This document shows, piece by piece, positions 1 through 11,942 of a stretch of 64,000 bases of DNA. The translations under genes were made by a program, and so were the position numbers. The notes below the pieces were generated by a model, which worked only from the letters and a program-made list of their open reading frames with translations, ran no database searches and was not told where the DNA came from. Every line of letters begins with the position of its first letter. The stretch's first letter is position 1. The stretch spans positions 37,200,901-37,264,900 of the forward strand of contig JAWZYU010000034.1 in NCBI GenBank assembly GCA_038380435.1, written 5' to 3'. This stretch comes from Ryuthela nishihirai (lineage: Eukaryota; Arthropoda; Arachnida; Araneae; Heptathelidae).

Positions 1-26
1 ATGAGAGGATGAGCTGGATCCCACAA

Positions 27-79
27 GCAAAATACACAAATTCAGGATTTTTGGAAAATCCTGAATTTGTGTATTTTGC
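27..79. repeat. Perfect 25-bp inverted repeat with 3-nt loop
   Basis: Positions 27-51 and 55-79 are exact reverse complements around a TGG loop. A third, direct copy of the outer arm (GCAAAATACACAAAT) follows at 91-105. The hairpin sits just upstream of a LINE fragment. Its origin is unknown; a snap-back replication error or the end of a small foldback element would both fit. Confidence 0.85.
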
Positions 80-120
80 AGGATCTCAAAGCAAAATACA
101 CAAATGTCATGTGTAAACTG

Positions 121-1375
121 GGGCGAATGGCTCGCGTCTCATGGGGACTCAGAAGCGAAGTCCTCAAGGAAATTTATTTCAGGGGCACGGAGCGGATCCT
201 AACCTATGGAGTGGGCGCCTAGTGGTGCCCGACGGACCACTCCATTATGTGTAGAAAGCTGATTGCAGCCCAATGACCAGCTTTACTGCGAATCACCAGG
301 GCCTATAGGACCACATCTATGGATGCCCTCCTGGTGTTAGCAGGGATTCCTCCGCTATTTTTGACGGTCGGCAAAGAAGCAACCATTTTTAAAGTCCTGC
401 AGGCTAAGGAGAAAGCAATATTCCTCGGAGTTCAGTATGACCCTGAGGATTACGAGACGAACATCGCTAAGTGGGATCTCCATCCCACCAAAAGACTTAG
501 TGTGTCATGGTCCACGAAGTTACCATCGGGATTAGGAACAGAGATATACACCGATGGTTCCAAGAGCGAGGATGGTGTGGGCTTAGCCTACATCGTCTAC
601 AATCAAGGAGCCAAGGTGTATGATTATAATAGGAAGGTTTCAAATAATGGCTCAGTCTTCCAAGCAGAGCTGCTCACCATCAGAGAGGCCCTTAAATGGG
701 TCCTCAATGACGGCGGTCATAACAATGACATCCGTCTGTACACGGACAGCCAGGCAGCTTTGTAAGCGCTTGAAGATGCAATCAACAGGCATCAAATAGT
801 TAACGAAATCAAGTGCATCCTGGGCAATCAGAACATGCCCAGAGTATCCTTCTCCTGGATCAAGGCACACGTAGGTCATGAGGGGAACGAGCAGGCAGAC
901 CAACTAGCTCATAGGTAATAATACTCAACCTGTGTTAGCGGTAAAGACTTCAAAAACTACCCTGAAGTCTATACTATGTCGAAGAGTAATCACAGAGTGG
1001 CAGCGGCTCTGGGATACAATGGAGAATGGTGTCCAAACAAAGACATTCTTGAAAAGGGTCAGTCTATCCCTGATGTCCTCTGACCACTATTTGACGCAGG
1101 TCCTGATGGGACATGGGAGTTTCCCCAAATATCTGGAGCAGTTTAAGATCGCTTCCCACAGTTACTGCGGCTCTGGGGCTCTAGATGCAGATGTCGGGCA
1201 CTATATCCTCAGGTGCCCGATTACGGAAGGGTTTGCTAACGAACTCAGGAGCTCCCAGGCGATCAATGAGGTAGCAGGCGAGTTGGTCACAGTGTCCTTC
1301 GAGAGTACCCAGGTCAGGGCACACTTGAGGGACATAGGCTGGCTTGTCTGCCAGCTCCAGGACTCTCTTTTTTGA
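121..1375 (+). pseudogene. R1/Jockey-like LINE pol, 3' part: RNase H and C-terminal tail
   Basis: This is the 3' end of a non-LTR retrotransposon ORF2. An upstream stretch (about 130-320) reads like the end of the reverse transcriptase, with a RAYRTTS..AL.VLAG motif, but contains stops. ORF 319-765 (148 codons) carries RNase H motifs IYTDGSK, VFQAELLTI and LYTDSQAAL. A TAA at 763-765 cuts it, yet the same frame continues to about 916 with WIKAHVGHEGNEQAD, the last RNase H block. A frameshift leads into ORF 932-1375 (147 codons), a C-terminal domain with RVSLSL, GHGSFPKYL and a degraded C-x-H-C knuckle (CGSG...GHYILRC) in which one Cys is Ser. The element is dead through stops, a frameshift and 5' truncation. 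The clade (R1 or Jockey type) is inferred from overall resemblance to arthropod R1-type proteins. Confidence 0.85.
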
Positions 1376-1605
1376 GACCAGGAGCTGCTTTCGCTCTACT
1401 ACTTATCTTCCTTTTTCAACCCAGGCTGCACTCTGCACCCCTTTTAACACCACCCATACTCCAAGTCCCTACTGGTCTCCTCTGAGACAAACTTCACCTT
1501 CTACTTCCAGGCTTCTCTTGCCAAGCACATGTAGTGTCGTGACGGAATACGTGCTTTCCCCATGGGGGGCGGGTCCTTTGGAACCCGCCCCCCCCCACCC
1601 CGAAA
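1376..1605 (+). other. Probable LINE 3' UTR with GC-rich hairpin
   Basis: This C/T-rich sequence follows the LINE stop codon. Around 1564-1594 a run GGGGGGCGGGTCC pairs with GGAACCCGCCCCC, followed by CCCCGAAATAAAG. It could be the retrotransposon 3' end or a junction with the SINE fragment that follows. No coding signal is visible. Confidence 0.4.
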
Positions 1606-1884
1606 TAAAGAGAGGTCAGTAGTGGACATCGATGGACTTGGAAAGGCTGCCATCTGTCGGATGGGACATTAAGCCATGGCCCCGTGTGCAGGAGAGACCC
1701 ATATCCTGTGCACATTAAAGAACACGATGGATGGCCTTGACGGGAGCTACCATCTGTCTCCCAACAGCTGTTCCAGTGGGTCCCCTCCCCCAATCTTCTC
1801 TGAGCTTTTGGGGTCCATGTGACCTGACCGTTTAGCCCATGGTGGGCAAAAAAGTGCCACTCAGAGGTAAAACAACCCAACCCA
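1606..1884 (+). mobile_element. SINE-A fragment lacking the tRNA head
   Basis: It matches the body and tail of the SINE-A family seen in full at 9818-10204. It starts at the GTCAGTAG..GGACA box, runs through GGGACATTAAGCC and CACATTAAAGAAC, and ends AACAACCCAACCCA. The tRNA-like head is missing (5' truncation). It directly abuts the LINE 3' end. Confidence 0.85.
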
Positions 1885-3883
1885 TATTAGGTTATATGTA
1901 ATATTTCTTTTATTATTTCTTTTTTTTTAGTAAAAAAAACTTTGAACTTGTACCGTTTTTGGAGAATGGATACGGACTGATGTGGGAGGGCAGTTTCGCA
2001 AAGAAATCCCCCCCCTTAGAAAAATTTCATTTTTTTGAAAGAAATTACGAATTTTTTGTTTATATTGAATTAACCCCCCCCCCCCTCTCAGTATCTTGGA
2101 TGTGCCACTCTGACATTATAATGGTTTTCTTTTTTTTTGCTTTGGTGCAAACCTTTCTGCACTTAGCCAAGATCACCAAACTTCAACACCCAAAGAAAAA
2201 ATTCATAATGTTTAATAAAAAAAAGCAGCCAAGAAGGTTTCTTTTCATTTCATAATAGTTTAGAAAATCCCGTGAATATGAGAAGTCCAAGTCATTTTGT
2301 ATAACACTAGCCAAGTTTAAAATATTTGATAATGAAAAGAATCATTAAAAGAAATAAAAATCATGCTTCAGGTTAAATATCATATTATTTGGGGGGAAAT
2401 TTCCTTTTGATTAATATATAATTTAACTATATTTTTATTTGTCAGATTTTCCAAAATTAAGCCTTAATTGTATAGTCTAATCTATTTTTTCACCATATCA
2501 CATTAAAAAAAATTATTAAAATCAATATGCTTGCAAATTTGTTTAAATTACTTATTTTCATAAAATTCGGAATTAAATTCTGTTTAATTTGGTATATAAC
2601 ATGACCTATTTCAGTTGATTGGTAATTTTTAAGTTGTTTATATGACAGCACAGTTGGTGAAAGACCTTGACTTTTCTTAAAGTAAGATACCAAGAAAAAA
2701 ATTACGAAAAGGGGGTAATTTTCATACTTCAAACAAATGTTTTTTTTTTCTTATTCAGAAATACGTAGCCTTTCTATTCATGTGCATTATTATTATTATT
2801 TCTGTCTATTAGTTTTTTTAAATAAATTTTATTTGTTTTGCAGATGCTTTTTTTACTACACTCTAAAAATGCCCTATGAAAATAAAACGTCATCTTTTTT
2901 TGTGAAATATTTTATTTTTAGAAAATCCAGAATTAAATGCTGATTAATTTGACATATAACATGCCATAATTCCTTTTATTAGTTATTTGGTAAAAAAGTT
3001 CTAAAGTTTTTTTTTTGGCTGAGCATGGGAGAAAATAGCTTGGCCTCTGGATGGAAACCAGTTTTTCAGGCTGGACACTGGAAGGATTAAACTTCATCAT
3101 TTATCAAAACAACTTCTTGACACCTGGAATGAATTGCTGAAGCATGTTTCTTATTCCATGACTTATTAGTGAAAGTATGTGGAATTTGCATGATGATTAA
3201 TTTAAAATAAGTCTTTTATTTGACGTTACCTATGTATGTTACATACGTTAATGGAAGGTTTATTTATATAATAATTTATTGTTAGAAGCACATAACTTGA
3301 TAAAACTGTGCAAAACTTTTTTTACAGAACACGAAGAATTCTAATGAGCCACAAACAAGAAAACAAAGGGAACAAAGTGAAATGAATAGTTTTATGGATC
3401 GATGGTTCAAAGGAAAATGCCTCCAAGATGTAACATGGTGTCAGTGAGTGGGTAAAAATTGTATATGCAATATATAAATGATATATTAAACATGTGTGAA
3501 AAATTCTTCCAGTCATTTACTGAATTAAAATGTGGGATCTCATGATTATGTGCCAAATGTTCTAAACCTCAGACTTGAGATGGTGTGGTTCATACATTTA
3601 AATAATGTTCTGTACTTGTCTGATTTGTGATTGAACATCATTGTCAGTGAAGAAAGTTTCTGATATTGCCATTTTTGGTATATATGAACAAAAACAAAAA
3701 GTTTGCCAAATGTTAAATATCCTGTGAGGTAATAGATTGGGTCTTCACCAAGACTTAAGAGTTTGTCATTTTCATGAAGTGTTTAGTTCTAGAATGTTAA
3801 AGTAATTGATGCATTTATAATGTAAAATAAGAGTTGCATAATTGTTTTGTTTTTAATACTTCGACTTTTTGTTTTAAGAGGAT
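1885..3883. other. AT-rich non-coding DNA
   Basis: No gene is recognised. The stretch is rich in poly-T, poly-A and poly-C runs (for example poly-C near 2075). A diverged direct repeat links about 2560-2650 with about 2905-2995; both contain a GAATTAAAT..TG.TTAATTTG core followed by ATATAACATG. Short ORFs here are low-complexity and not supported. Confidence 0.5.
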
Positions 3884-3925
3884 AGCTGAGTCGTTAGTGT
3901 GCTTGGCTACTGATCAGTGTCCATA
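3884..3925 (+). mobile_element. SINE-B head fragment
   Basis: About 40 bp match the tRNA-like 5' head of SINE-B (GAGTCGTTAGTGTGCTTGGC then TACTGATC). It is one of only two plus-strand SINE-B pieces in the window. The body is absent. Confidence 0.55.
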
Positions 3926-5207
3926 GCCATGGGAATATCTCGCAAATGCTACAAGAATAATAATGCATAAAGGATATTAATTGTGGCTGGTATATCTAGT
4001 ACAATTTCAGTATTTATGGTGCTGTATTTGAAAAATTGCCAGCCCTTAATTGAAAGCTATGACAGATAGCAAAAGCAACCATTTTAAGAGTTGTAGAATT
4101 CACCTGTTTAATAAAAAGCAAAATTCACTATTATTAGTTATTATGGAACTGGAAATATAGAGCTTGAAAAGTCAACATAAAACTTCATGTCTTCAAAATT
4201 CGTATTCAAACTGCTTCACTATCTGATGCATGGTTGGACTCGTTAAAATAAAATTCTCCACATGTCTTTTGGCATGGCAACCTCAACAACCTGACTTCCT
4301 TGAATTATTAATTCTAGGTTTTGTAGAGTTAGGTGTGTTACATAAATTATAAATTTCAGATAGCCCTAGAAGAAAAAGTATAATGAATGAAGTCAGATAA
4401 TTTAGACAACCACAATACTAGGTCACTCTATCTGATTTACTACATCAAAAAACTAGTCAGTCAGTCACTGATGAGTTGCATGAACCCTGTTTTATGGGTT
4501 CATCATGCTGGTACCAAATTTTTCACAATTGCTGCTAAATATTCTTTTCCAACCAGTTGTCTGCTGATTCCTTAAAATATGCATGAAGTCCTCATTTAGA
4601 TGTTCCTGGTATAAGAATGGCTTACAATCTGATTTTCTCAAATTCCACACCACGTATTGGTAAACCATTGCACATAGATAGTCTTTACCCAGTAGTGCTG
4701 ATTATTTCTAGTAAACACATCATCAAACTGGGCGAACTTCACTTCTTTCATCCACAGTATGTTGGAGATGGATGATAGATCATCAATGACGTTTTCAGCA
4801 AAACAGTGCACTAGTTCAGTCACCAGTTGTTATCCCTGATATTCAGACATTGCTGTTGAAAGCAGTGGTGTGGATGAACAGAGGTTTCAATTCAGAATGC
4901 TCAGAACTTTTGAGTGACTAATGATTCACTAAGTTCTCACAAATACACTGAGGAGGGGCCAAAGCATGGGCAACAGTATCTGCATCTCCTTGATGTGGTC
5001 GTTTTTTTTTTCACTGATCAGCTGCACATCATGTTTTACATGGATGTGTTACAGGTTTCAATATCATTGAAAATGTCGTAAGTGCTGAAATAGCAAAATA
5101 ATATTTAATGAATATCCTTGCTCTACCATGAGCATTGTGGTTGCATTAGTTGGATATGATAACCATTTCACATAGTTCAATATTTGAGTAGAGTCATGAG
5201 TTAAATA
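3926..5207. other. Non-coding, nothing recognised
   Basis: AT-rich single-copy-looking DNA. ORFs at 4387-4575 and 4638-4823 show no motif and no compositional shift. I see nothing to annotate. Confidence 0.4.
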
Positions 5208-5417
5208 ATAATAAAATAAATAAATACCCCTCAAGCAGCTGCTTGCCACAGAGGTCTGACAGGAGCCTGTCAGTTTATATGCCAAAGTAGAAGATCTGAG
5301 AGGATGGCAGGACCTCAGCAGAAAAACAACACATACAACCATGCCTTATCCGGGGTTCGAACCCAGGTCCCTTAGATCAGTAGCCAGGCGCGCTAACCAC
5401 TCGGCCATGGGACGGCT
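5208..5417 (-). mobile_element. SINE-B, full length with target-site duplication
   Basis: This is the reference copy of SINE-B. Read on the minus strand it starts with a tRNA-like head: A box TGGCCGAGTGGTTAGCGCGC and B box GGTTCGA.CCC, spaced as in class II (Ser/Leu) tRNAs. A body follows (CTGCTGAGGTCCTGCCATCC ... CTGTCAGACCTCTGTGGCAA) and a TATTTATTTATT tail. The 12-bp duplication ATGAGTTAAATA flanks it at 5196-5207 and 5418-5429. As a SINE it would be transcribed by RNA polymerase III from the internal boxes and mobilised by a LINE. Confidence 0.9.
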
Positions 5418-5757
5418 ATGAGTTAAATAGGAACTTTTAAACTGTCTGTCCACCTATTGTTTCACCAAGTTCTAGAATACTACCCCATTCAATTTGCATA
5501 TGACACATTGTAGAAGCAAAAATATCATATACAAACCAGAAAAATTTATGTATTCATGTCATGGAAGTCATTGTTTTTCTTTTGTTTTTTTGAAGCTATA
5601 GTCTTCCTGTTTCATTGTGGGTTTAATTGTGGTATTTATTTATTATTTATAATAATTTTATTATTACAATTTTATTATTTGTTATTGCTAAATATTCAAA
5701 CTTCCATGACTCATTAAATGTCAAAAGAATATTGTTGAAAATTGAAATATTGATGTA

Positions 5758-7306
5758 CAGGGTGGCTATAATTAAACTGACAGTATTCAGAGCAATGTAG
5801 ATAAGAAACTACTTGATGGATCACAGTGAAAAGTGGTGGATACCTTAATAAGAACATGGGGTAGAGAATTTGCGAATAAAAAAAAATAGTGTTAGTGCCA
5901 CCATGTGGTATGGGTGGCTAAAATAAAGAAATTACCAAGTTGAACAAACATAATCTTTATTTTACAAATCAAGATTCTCAATTTGTGAACCATTCGTATG
6001 CAAAATGTGCTGGAAACGTAATGTGGCATGGTCCACAGTTGTTTGAAACATGTCTCGGGGAATGGCTGCAACATGCTGTGTTATTTTTGCCTTCAGTTCA
6101 ACAAGTGATTCAACACTGCCTTGGTAAACTTGGCTTTTCAAATAACCCCATAACCAAAAATTGCATGGGTTTAGATCGGGGGAATGTGGTGGCTAAGCAT
6201 GTGTGTGGCATTTGAGAAATTATTCTGTCCTTGCCAAATGTGGTATGCAACAATTGCATTGCCGTATGTGCAATATGAGGTGACCCCCATCCTGCATGAA
6301 GGTTAGAGTCTAAGAAATTTCTTTCTTACAAAGCCAGAATAATCTTGCAGTAGAGAATATCTGTGTAACGTGGTCCATTCACTGATCGACACATGGGACA
6401 TTGAGGCATGATCTCAATGAAAAATGGTTCGATTATAAAGTTTCCAGTAAACCTGAATCATACAGTTACATAATAGGAGCATAGGGGCACATCATACACA
6501 TCATGCAAATGTGCAGGTCCCCATATTCGGCAGTAGTGCATATCCACTGCTCCATGTAGGAAAAAATGCACCTCATCAGTCCATAAGACTAGAAGGCCAC
6601 ATGTCGTTGAGCTGCATCCTCGCCAGAAATCGCAAAGCGAAGTCAGTGCACTGTTCAGGGTCATGTGGTTGCAGCTGTTGCACCCTATGGATTTTATAAG
6701 GATACCATTTCAGGATGGACTGTATAATTTTACGGACAGTTGACCACAGAAGTTTCAGTTGCTGGGATACCTATCTCGCACTAACTACATGTAACTCTGA
6801 TTGCGACTGGATTTCTGCAATGGTAGGTGCAACATCTTCCACATTGCTTTCTGCAACAGGCCACCAGCCTCTACCTAGTGCCACACCCAACTTGCCTGTT
6901 TCTTCGAATTTCTGTATCATATTCTTCAGTCAATTTAGCAGCAAAGGTCGTTTTCTTGTATCTTTCAAACGACAATATTCGTGTAATGCAGCAGCTGCAT
7001 TACTGCCGTTTTGGTAAAAGTTTCACTATTAAAGCTCAGTCCTTCTTGCAGATACCCATGGTCCCTTCTAGCGATTACAGGGAAAGCATTACATCTTATA
7101 GTGTACCTCATGCGACTCTCACGTTATTGGCTGCAATGTCACGAGAAATTAGCATGTTTTACCACGTTTTTAGTGCACCTACACCACTTGGTGGCACAAA
7201 CACTAGTAGCTTTTTTATTCACGAATTCTCTACCCCATGTTCTTGCTAAGGTATCCACCCCTTTTCACTGTGATCCATCGAGTAGATCCTTCTCTACATC
7301 ACTCTA
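5758..7306 (-). mobile_element. Mariner-superfamily transposon with long terminal inverted repeats, right end truncated
   Basis: The left end begins TA|CAGGGTGGCTATAATTAA. The first ~125 bp recur inverted at about 7200-7306 (for example AATTCTCTACCCCATGTTCT and TTTTCACTGTGATCCATC), but the outermost ~35 bp of the right repeat are missing. The interior is a decayed minus-strand transposase. The long inverted repeats make the surviving element potentially foldback-forming. Confidence 0.8.
5892..7000 (-). pseudogene. Decayed mariner/IS630-type transposase
   Basis: Minus-strand translation gives scattered transposase blocks in order. At 6458-6664 there is WTDEVHFFLHGAVDMHYCRI, the first catalytic Asp region. 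Near 6150-6190 there is a PDLNPC-like block before FWLWGYLK. At 5892-6074 there is the C-terminal tail IPRDMF-like. Frameshifts and stops separate them. The pattern matches the family intact over a longer span at 28411-29732. The plus-strand ORFs 5940-6215 and 6715-7307 are antisense shadows. Confidence 0.75.
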
Positions 7307-7477
7307 AATAATGTAGAGAAGTAAAAGGCAAAGGCCTGGCAAAAGGGTTAATGTAAATTCATGAACTGATAATTTCTTTAAAATTTCTCCAATGTCTAAG
7401 TAATTTCCTGCTAAATTGTATCTGCTTGCAAAGATAATTGCAACTTGTGTAGTTTAATTATAAAACTGTCAGTTTAT

Positions 7478-7715
7478 TTATAAAAAAATTAAATAAATAC
7501 CTCCTCAAGCAGCTGCTTGCCACAGAGGTCTGAACAGGAGCCTGTCAGTTTATATGCCATAGTAGAAGCTCTGAGAGGATGGCAGGACCTCAGCAGAGAA
7601 ACAACATGAACATCCATGCCTTACCAGGGCTCGAACCCAGGTTCTTTAGATCAGAAGCCAGGCATGCTAGCCACCAAGCACGCTAGCCACCAGGCGCTCT
7701 AGACACACTTAAAAA
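7478..7715 (-). mobile_element. SINE-B with partly duplicated head
   Basis: Full body and TATTTATTTA tail on the minus strand. The tRNA-like head end is disturbed: the segment around GCATGCTAGCCACCA is repeated (about 7664-7705), so the A-box region occurs two to three times in short tandem. This looks like local slippage. Confidence 0.85.
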
Positions 7716-8449
7716 AAAGTTTATTTTAGAAGCTTTGACATTAGCTTCTCATTGACTTAACATGGGGATTATCCATAATTTATGAAAACCAGTGTACTTG
7801 CAGATGTTCAAAGTATTTGCAATTGTACAAATTTTACAAAATCTGAGTGATCACACAATGAAAAAAAAATGTTAGTGACCCTTCATAACTCCAGCAGGTC
7901 ATTTTGAAATGGAATATTATTTGCAGAGGTAAACAACTTCAATTTCCTGGTAAATTTTATCTGCTTGTGAGAAGCAATGAAAGCCAGTGAACCTAAATAT
8001 AAAACCTCAAGTAGGGAATGTGTGTATGGATTACTCTTGATTACCTATTATTTTATTGTGCATGGGGCATAGTAAGGATTTTTGGAGAGTTGAATTTCAT
8101 TAACTCCTTGCACTCATCTGACAAGTCTCCCACCAATGATCCAGCATTGCTGACCAATGATCCACCATTGCTCATCTGACAAGTCTCCCACCAATTGAAG
8201 TTTACCCTTGTACTCATTTGCATGGGTTGCAACCACCATGTATTTTGCTTCACTATTTTTCTTATTGAAGTTTTTCTAGGATTTAACTGATGCTACCATC
8301 TGGTAGTATAAACTATGAACACCATATAATACCAGAGTTTAGATCAATAAGCTGCAATTTGAATGGAAAATATGATATATTTTAGTTCTTATGCATCCTG
8401 TCCATAATCAGGTTAATCTTAGCACTCATATGCTGGGAGATACCTGGCA
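7716..8449. other. Non-coding with a short direct repeat
   Basis: No gene recognised. The phrase CATCTGACAAGTCTCCCACC occurs twice (about 8106 and 8173), so the ORF at 8053-8253 is repeat-driven. Nothing else stands out. Confidence 0.4.
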
Positions 8450-8775
8450 TCATAAAATATAGCGCTGCTCGCTATACCGCACTCGGTTATAGCACGGGTG
8501 ATGTTCGCGATAAGTTCAAACATGTTTATACAGGTCCGTGCGGCGTTAGTGAGTATCGCATTTTATTGTTACTGCGTATTGAGTAATTGTGTATGTATTG
8601 AGTTCCTGCATGTATTTTGAATAGTGTTCAATTATTGTATGCATGATGAGTAAAAGTAAAGCTTACAGTGTGAAATTTATTGTGTCGCCACCGCACCGCT
8701 CGGTATAACGCGGTTCACCTTATAACATGGGTGTTGTTTCCCGACCGACATGCGCGTTATATAGGGGGTCCACTG
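8450..8775 (+). mobile_element. Internally deleted pogo/Tigger-like element
   Basis: The right end reads GGGGGTCCACTG|TA, a CAGTGGACCCCC terminus next to TA. Sequences rich in GCTATACCGC / GGTATAACGCGG occur in inverted orientation at both ends, as in pogo-type elements with nested inverted repeats. In the middle, near 8646, ATGATGAGTAAAAGTAAAGC could encode MMSKSKAYSV, resembling the first residues of Tigger-type transposases. The rest of the transposase is gone. Confidence 0.6.
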
Positions 8776-8828
8776 TACTTCCATATGTTAATCTGAGTTG
8801 GCTGGGAAAAACAGGTTTTTTTAATAGT

Positions 8829-8888
8829 GCAAAAGGGTTAATGTAAATTAATGAACTGATAATTTCTTTAAAATTTCTCCAATGGGTA
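8829..8888. repeat. Second copy of a ~60-bp segment also at 7345-7402
   Basis: GCAAAAGGGTTAATGTAAAT..ATGAACTGATAATTTC and following bases are nearly identical at both sites. A neighbouring phrase, AAAGATAATTGCAACTTGTG, likewise occurs at about 7431 and 9453. A segment around 7345-7460 was therefore copied in pieces to 8829-9480. Confidence 0.7.
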
Positions 8889-9803
8889 GTTGAACCTTAA
8901 ATCATTTTCCCCACCTATGTGACTATGGCACTTATGGAATAAATACAAAAAAAAAAATGGATATTCTCTCTTGAGTATCTAAGTAAAGTTTAAAAGCCAT
9001 ATTTTTTTCCATAGTTATGACTTAATCATTGAAAAATCTATAAAATAGTGTTCTATAAATTTAAATTGTATTAGGCAAAAGGTTGTGATTTATAAAATGT
9101 CATGTCTGTAAATATATCTATAAGATGATTATAATCATGGGCAATTATAAACAGCTGTGATAGTAAGTATGAAAAGTTCTTACAATATTCAGCATTGGAA
9201 AGATGAAAAGACAAGCATAAAAACAAGGATAACTGCAAGATTTTTGTTTTCATGCAGTTTTCATCATCACAGCAATGGAGTGGAGAGCTACTAGTGGTTA
9301 AATTTATTCATTCAGAGAATTTCATCATGTGAAATATGATCCAATTCTTGCTGAGATGATCAAGTTCTTAAACAAATGCTGATAGAAGATTGGATAAGCA
9401 GAGAAAGTGGTTCCTGTTGTACATAAACACATTTCACTTAACTGAATATAGCAAAGATAATTGCAACTTGTGTAGTTATTGAAGTTGTCTACCATGATCA
9501 CAATGCAGAAAGAATGAAGAATTTAATATAAATTTTTAGCTTAGATGGGTGAATGGGCTGGTGAACATGGGAAATGGTCAAGAATGCATGTGTTGAATTC
9601 ATGACCACTTCCCATGTCATGCATGTGTTTCTTCTAAGATATGCCAACATCAGCTCTTCTCCAGCTGCACATTCATTGTTATCAATGACTTAATTACAAT
9701 ACAAACTGTTGAGAAAGTTTTATTTTAATAGATTTTGGTTTCTTGTGGTTCCCCAAATACTTGACTGCAAGTTCCAGTTTGATATGTGAGTTACCCCTGT
9801 ACC
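8889..9803. other. Non-coding, nothing recognised
   Basis: AT-rich. The ORF at 9071-9253 has no recognisable domain. Apart from the short copied phrase near 9453 I see no structure. Confidence 0.4.
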
Positions 9804-9817
9804 ACTCTGTGTTGTGC

Positions 9818-10204
9818 GGGGCGGGGGTGGCTCAGTCCGTAACGCGCCAGGCTCATAATCTGTAGTTCCCAGGTTCGAGTCCCAGCTGGATCAGTGTTCA
9901 GATTTATCTCTGCAAAATTCCCCGCCCTGCCCACGGTCAGTAGGGGACACCGTTGGGCTTGGAAAGGCCGCTGTCCGTCGTATGGGACATTAAGCCATGG
10001 CCCCGTGTGCGGGAGAGCCATACCCTGTGCACGTTAAAGAACACGCTGGATGGCCTTGACGGGAGGCTACCATCTGTCTCCCAACAGCTGTTCCAGTGGG
10101 TCCCCTCCCCCCACCTTCTCTGAGCCTTCGGGGTCCATGTGACCTGGCCATTTAGCCCATGGTGTGCAAAAAAGTGCTGCTCAGAGGTAAAACAATCCAA
10201 CCCA
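9818..10204 (+). mobile_element. SINE-A, full length, reference copy
   Basis: tRNA-derived head GGCTCAGTCCGTAACGCG (A box) and GGTTCGAGTCC (B box). A second domain runs from GGTCAGTAGGGGACACC. The central domain has GGGACATTAAGCC ... GTGCACGTTAAAGAAC, which from memory resembles the Nin-type conserved SINE domain. The tail is TTTAGCCCATGG ... GAGGTAAAACAA. A 14-bp target duplication ACTCTGTGTTGTGC lies at 9804-9817 and 10205-10218, showing target-primed insertion. Confidence 0.92.
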
Positions 10205-10218
10205 ACTCTGTGTTGTGC

Positions 10219-11940
10219 TAAAAAAGAAGTCCTTACCTGTAGTATAATGCAATTTAGAACCACAAATCATTTTGTGTCTGTTGAGGATCTGGCACCAGTT
10301 TTACAGAGAGTTTCAGAGCTAACTTGTGTGGTATAGATGATTTCATATCTGTGATGAGTTTATTAGAAGGTCAGGTGTATTGTAACTCACTGCGAACTCT
10401 TTTTGTGTATAATACATTTCATCAGGTTAGACAATCAATTCATCAGGTGTAATGGAAAAGATACTACAATTATTTTTTTGCATAACATGCTTTTGGCAGT
10501 GGGCATCAAAGAATGGATTGGAGAGGAGGCAAGATCATAATGAAAATTTAAGCTTAATATATTCACAAACTAGGTTTTTTTTGCTAATATATTTTTTTCA
10601 AAACTTCCAGTGAGTGTGAATACAAATACCCCTTTTTCTCATCTCTTGGGACATTCATGCTTAAACATTTCATATATTTTTATTATTATATGGCTACATT
10701 CAGGCCTAGATTTACCAGGTAGACTTGGTGGCAAAATTTCGAAGGCAGGCAATTTTATAAATGTAACTTTTTCTTGGAATGTACAAAGAAATTATCACGC
10801 CATTAGCTCAGGAGTACTCATGCTCCTTTTGGCCTCATTTTGGTTAAATGCTCATTCTCTAAAAATTTTTACTTAAGTTTTATAGTTTTATTTTCTATAA
10901 TTATATACATTATATTTTGAAAAAAAATATGTATATATATATAAATATATCCTTTACATTTAGGCGAAAATATGAAGAAAAATGTGTTAGAAATTAACAC
11001 CTTTTTCAGTAATTAATCTTTTGCATTTTTTATGCAATCCTAGTAGGATTTTTATATTCATAACTTAATAAAAAAAAAACACTGAATGTTCATATGCTAG
11101 AGAAATATTTCAGCAGAATGATGTAGAGCAATATATGATGAAAAAATTTCCAGAACTTCTCTAGTTGTATTTAAAGATGGAAGTGTATGTCTATACAGTA
11201 AGAGAATTCAAGACCAGCTAGATAAACAAGTGATTCTGCAGATGCTGGTGAAGAATTGTGGTTATCAGAAATGCACTGGGGCAGAAATGCAAAGTATTGT
11301 TAACCCATGAGTAATCCTGATTTAACAATATCATGTCTAATTATTTGATATCCTTGCTAATCACATTTTCAGACATAGGTAACAACATTTTGTATAATTG
11401 GTTGAATCTTATAAATGATTAGTTCTTGAAATATTATAAATTTGCTTATTTCTTTTAAAATTTAAAAATTATATTGTTTCCAATTGCTTGAGAGAATATA
11501 TTACTTTTTGTTAACTGATTTGTTCTTATGAGAAAACTGCTCAGAGTATTAAATCTGGGCCTATGTTTTAAACTCGTTTCACCTAAATACCATTTAATCA
11601 CATGTATCCTTGTACATACATAGAATTTTACTATTTCTTTTCCACAGTAGTCAATGCTGCGAGAATAAGTAGAACTTTGGAAGAATTCTGTTATAAGGTA
11701 TTCAGCAATAAGATCAATTTTATTGTATTTGTCCACTTTTCACATCTACTAGTTTCTCTAGCTGGCCTTGAATGTCTTGCTATATGAGCATAGACTTGAA
11801 AAGGCTTTGACATTTGAACATTCGGGTTATGGTGAAGCCAAAATGGTTTGTTATTTTTTAATGTATCAGAAATGTAATATCCTCAACAACTAGTTATTGG
11901 TGTGTGGAGTTTCTGTACTTGTAAAATGTATCTGCTGATA
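10219..11940. other. AT-rich non-coding DNA
   Basis: No recognisable gene. It includes AT dinucleotide runs near 10930-10950 and poly-A. The ORFs 10610-10876 and 11455-11787 lack known motifs and have ordinary local composition. Confidence 0.4.
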
Positions 11941-11942
11941 TA

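Noticed and set aside
1494..1880. 128-codon minus ORF
   Set aside because: It reads through SINE-A and LINE 3' sequence; the same frame recurs in every SINE-A copy.
5330..5415. tRNA gene candidates (A and B boxes)
   Set aside because: They are SINE-B heads with SINE bodies attached; cloverleaf pairing is not maintained. The same holds for SINE-A and SINE-C heads.
6715..7307. Overlapping plus-strand ORFs of 98-140 codons
   Set aside because: Antisense to the decayed mariner transposase.
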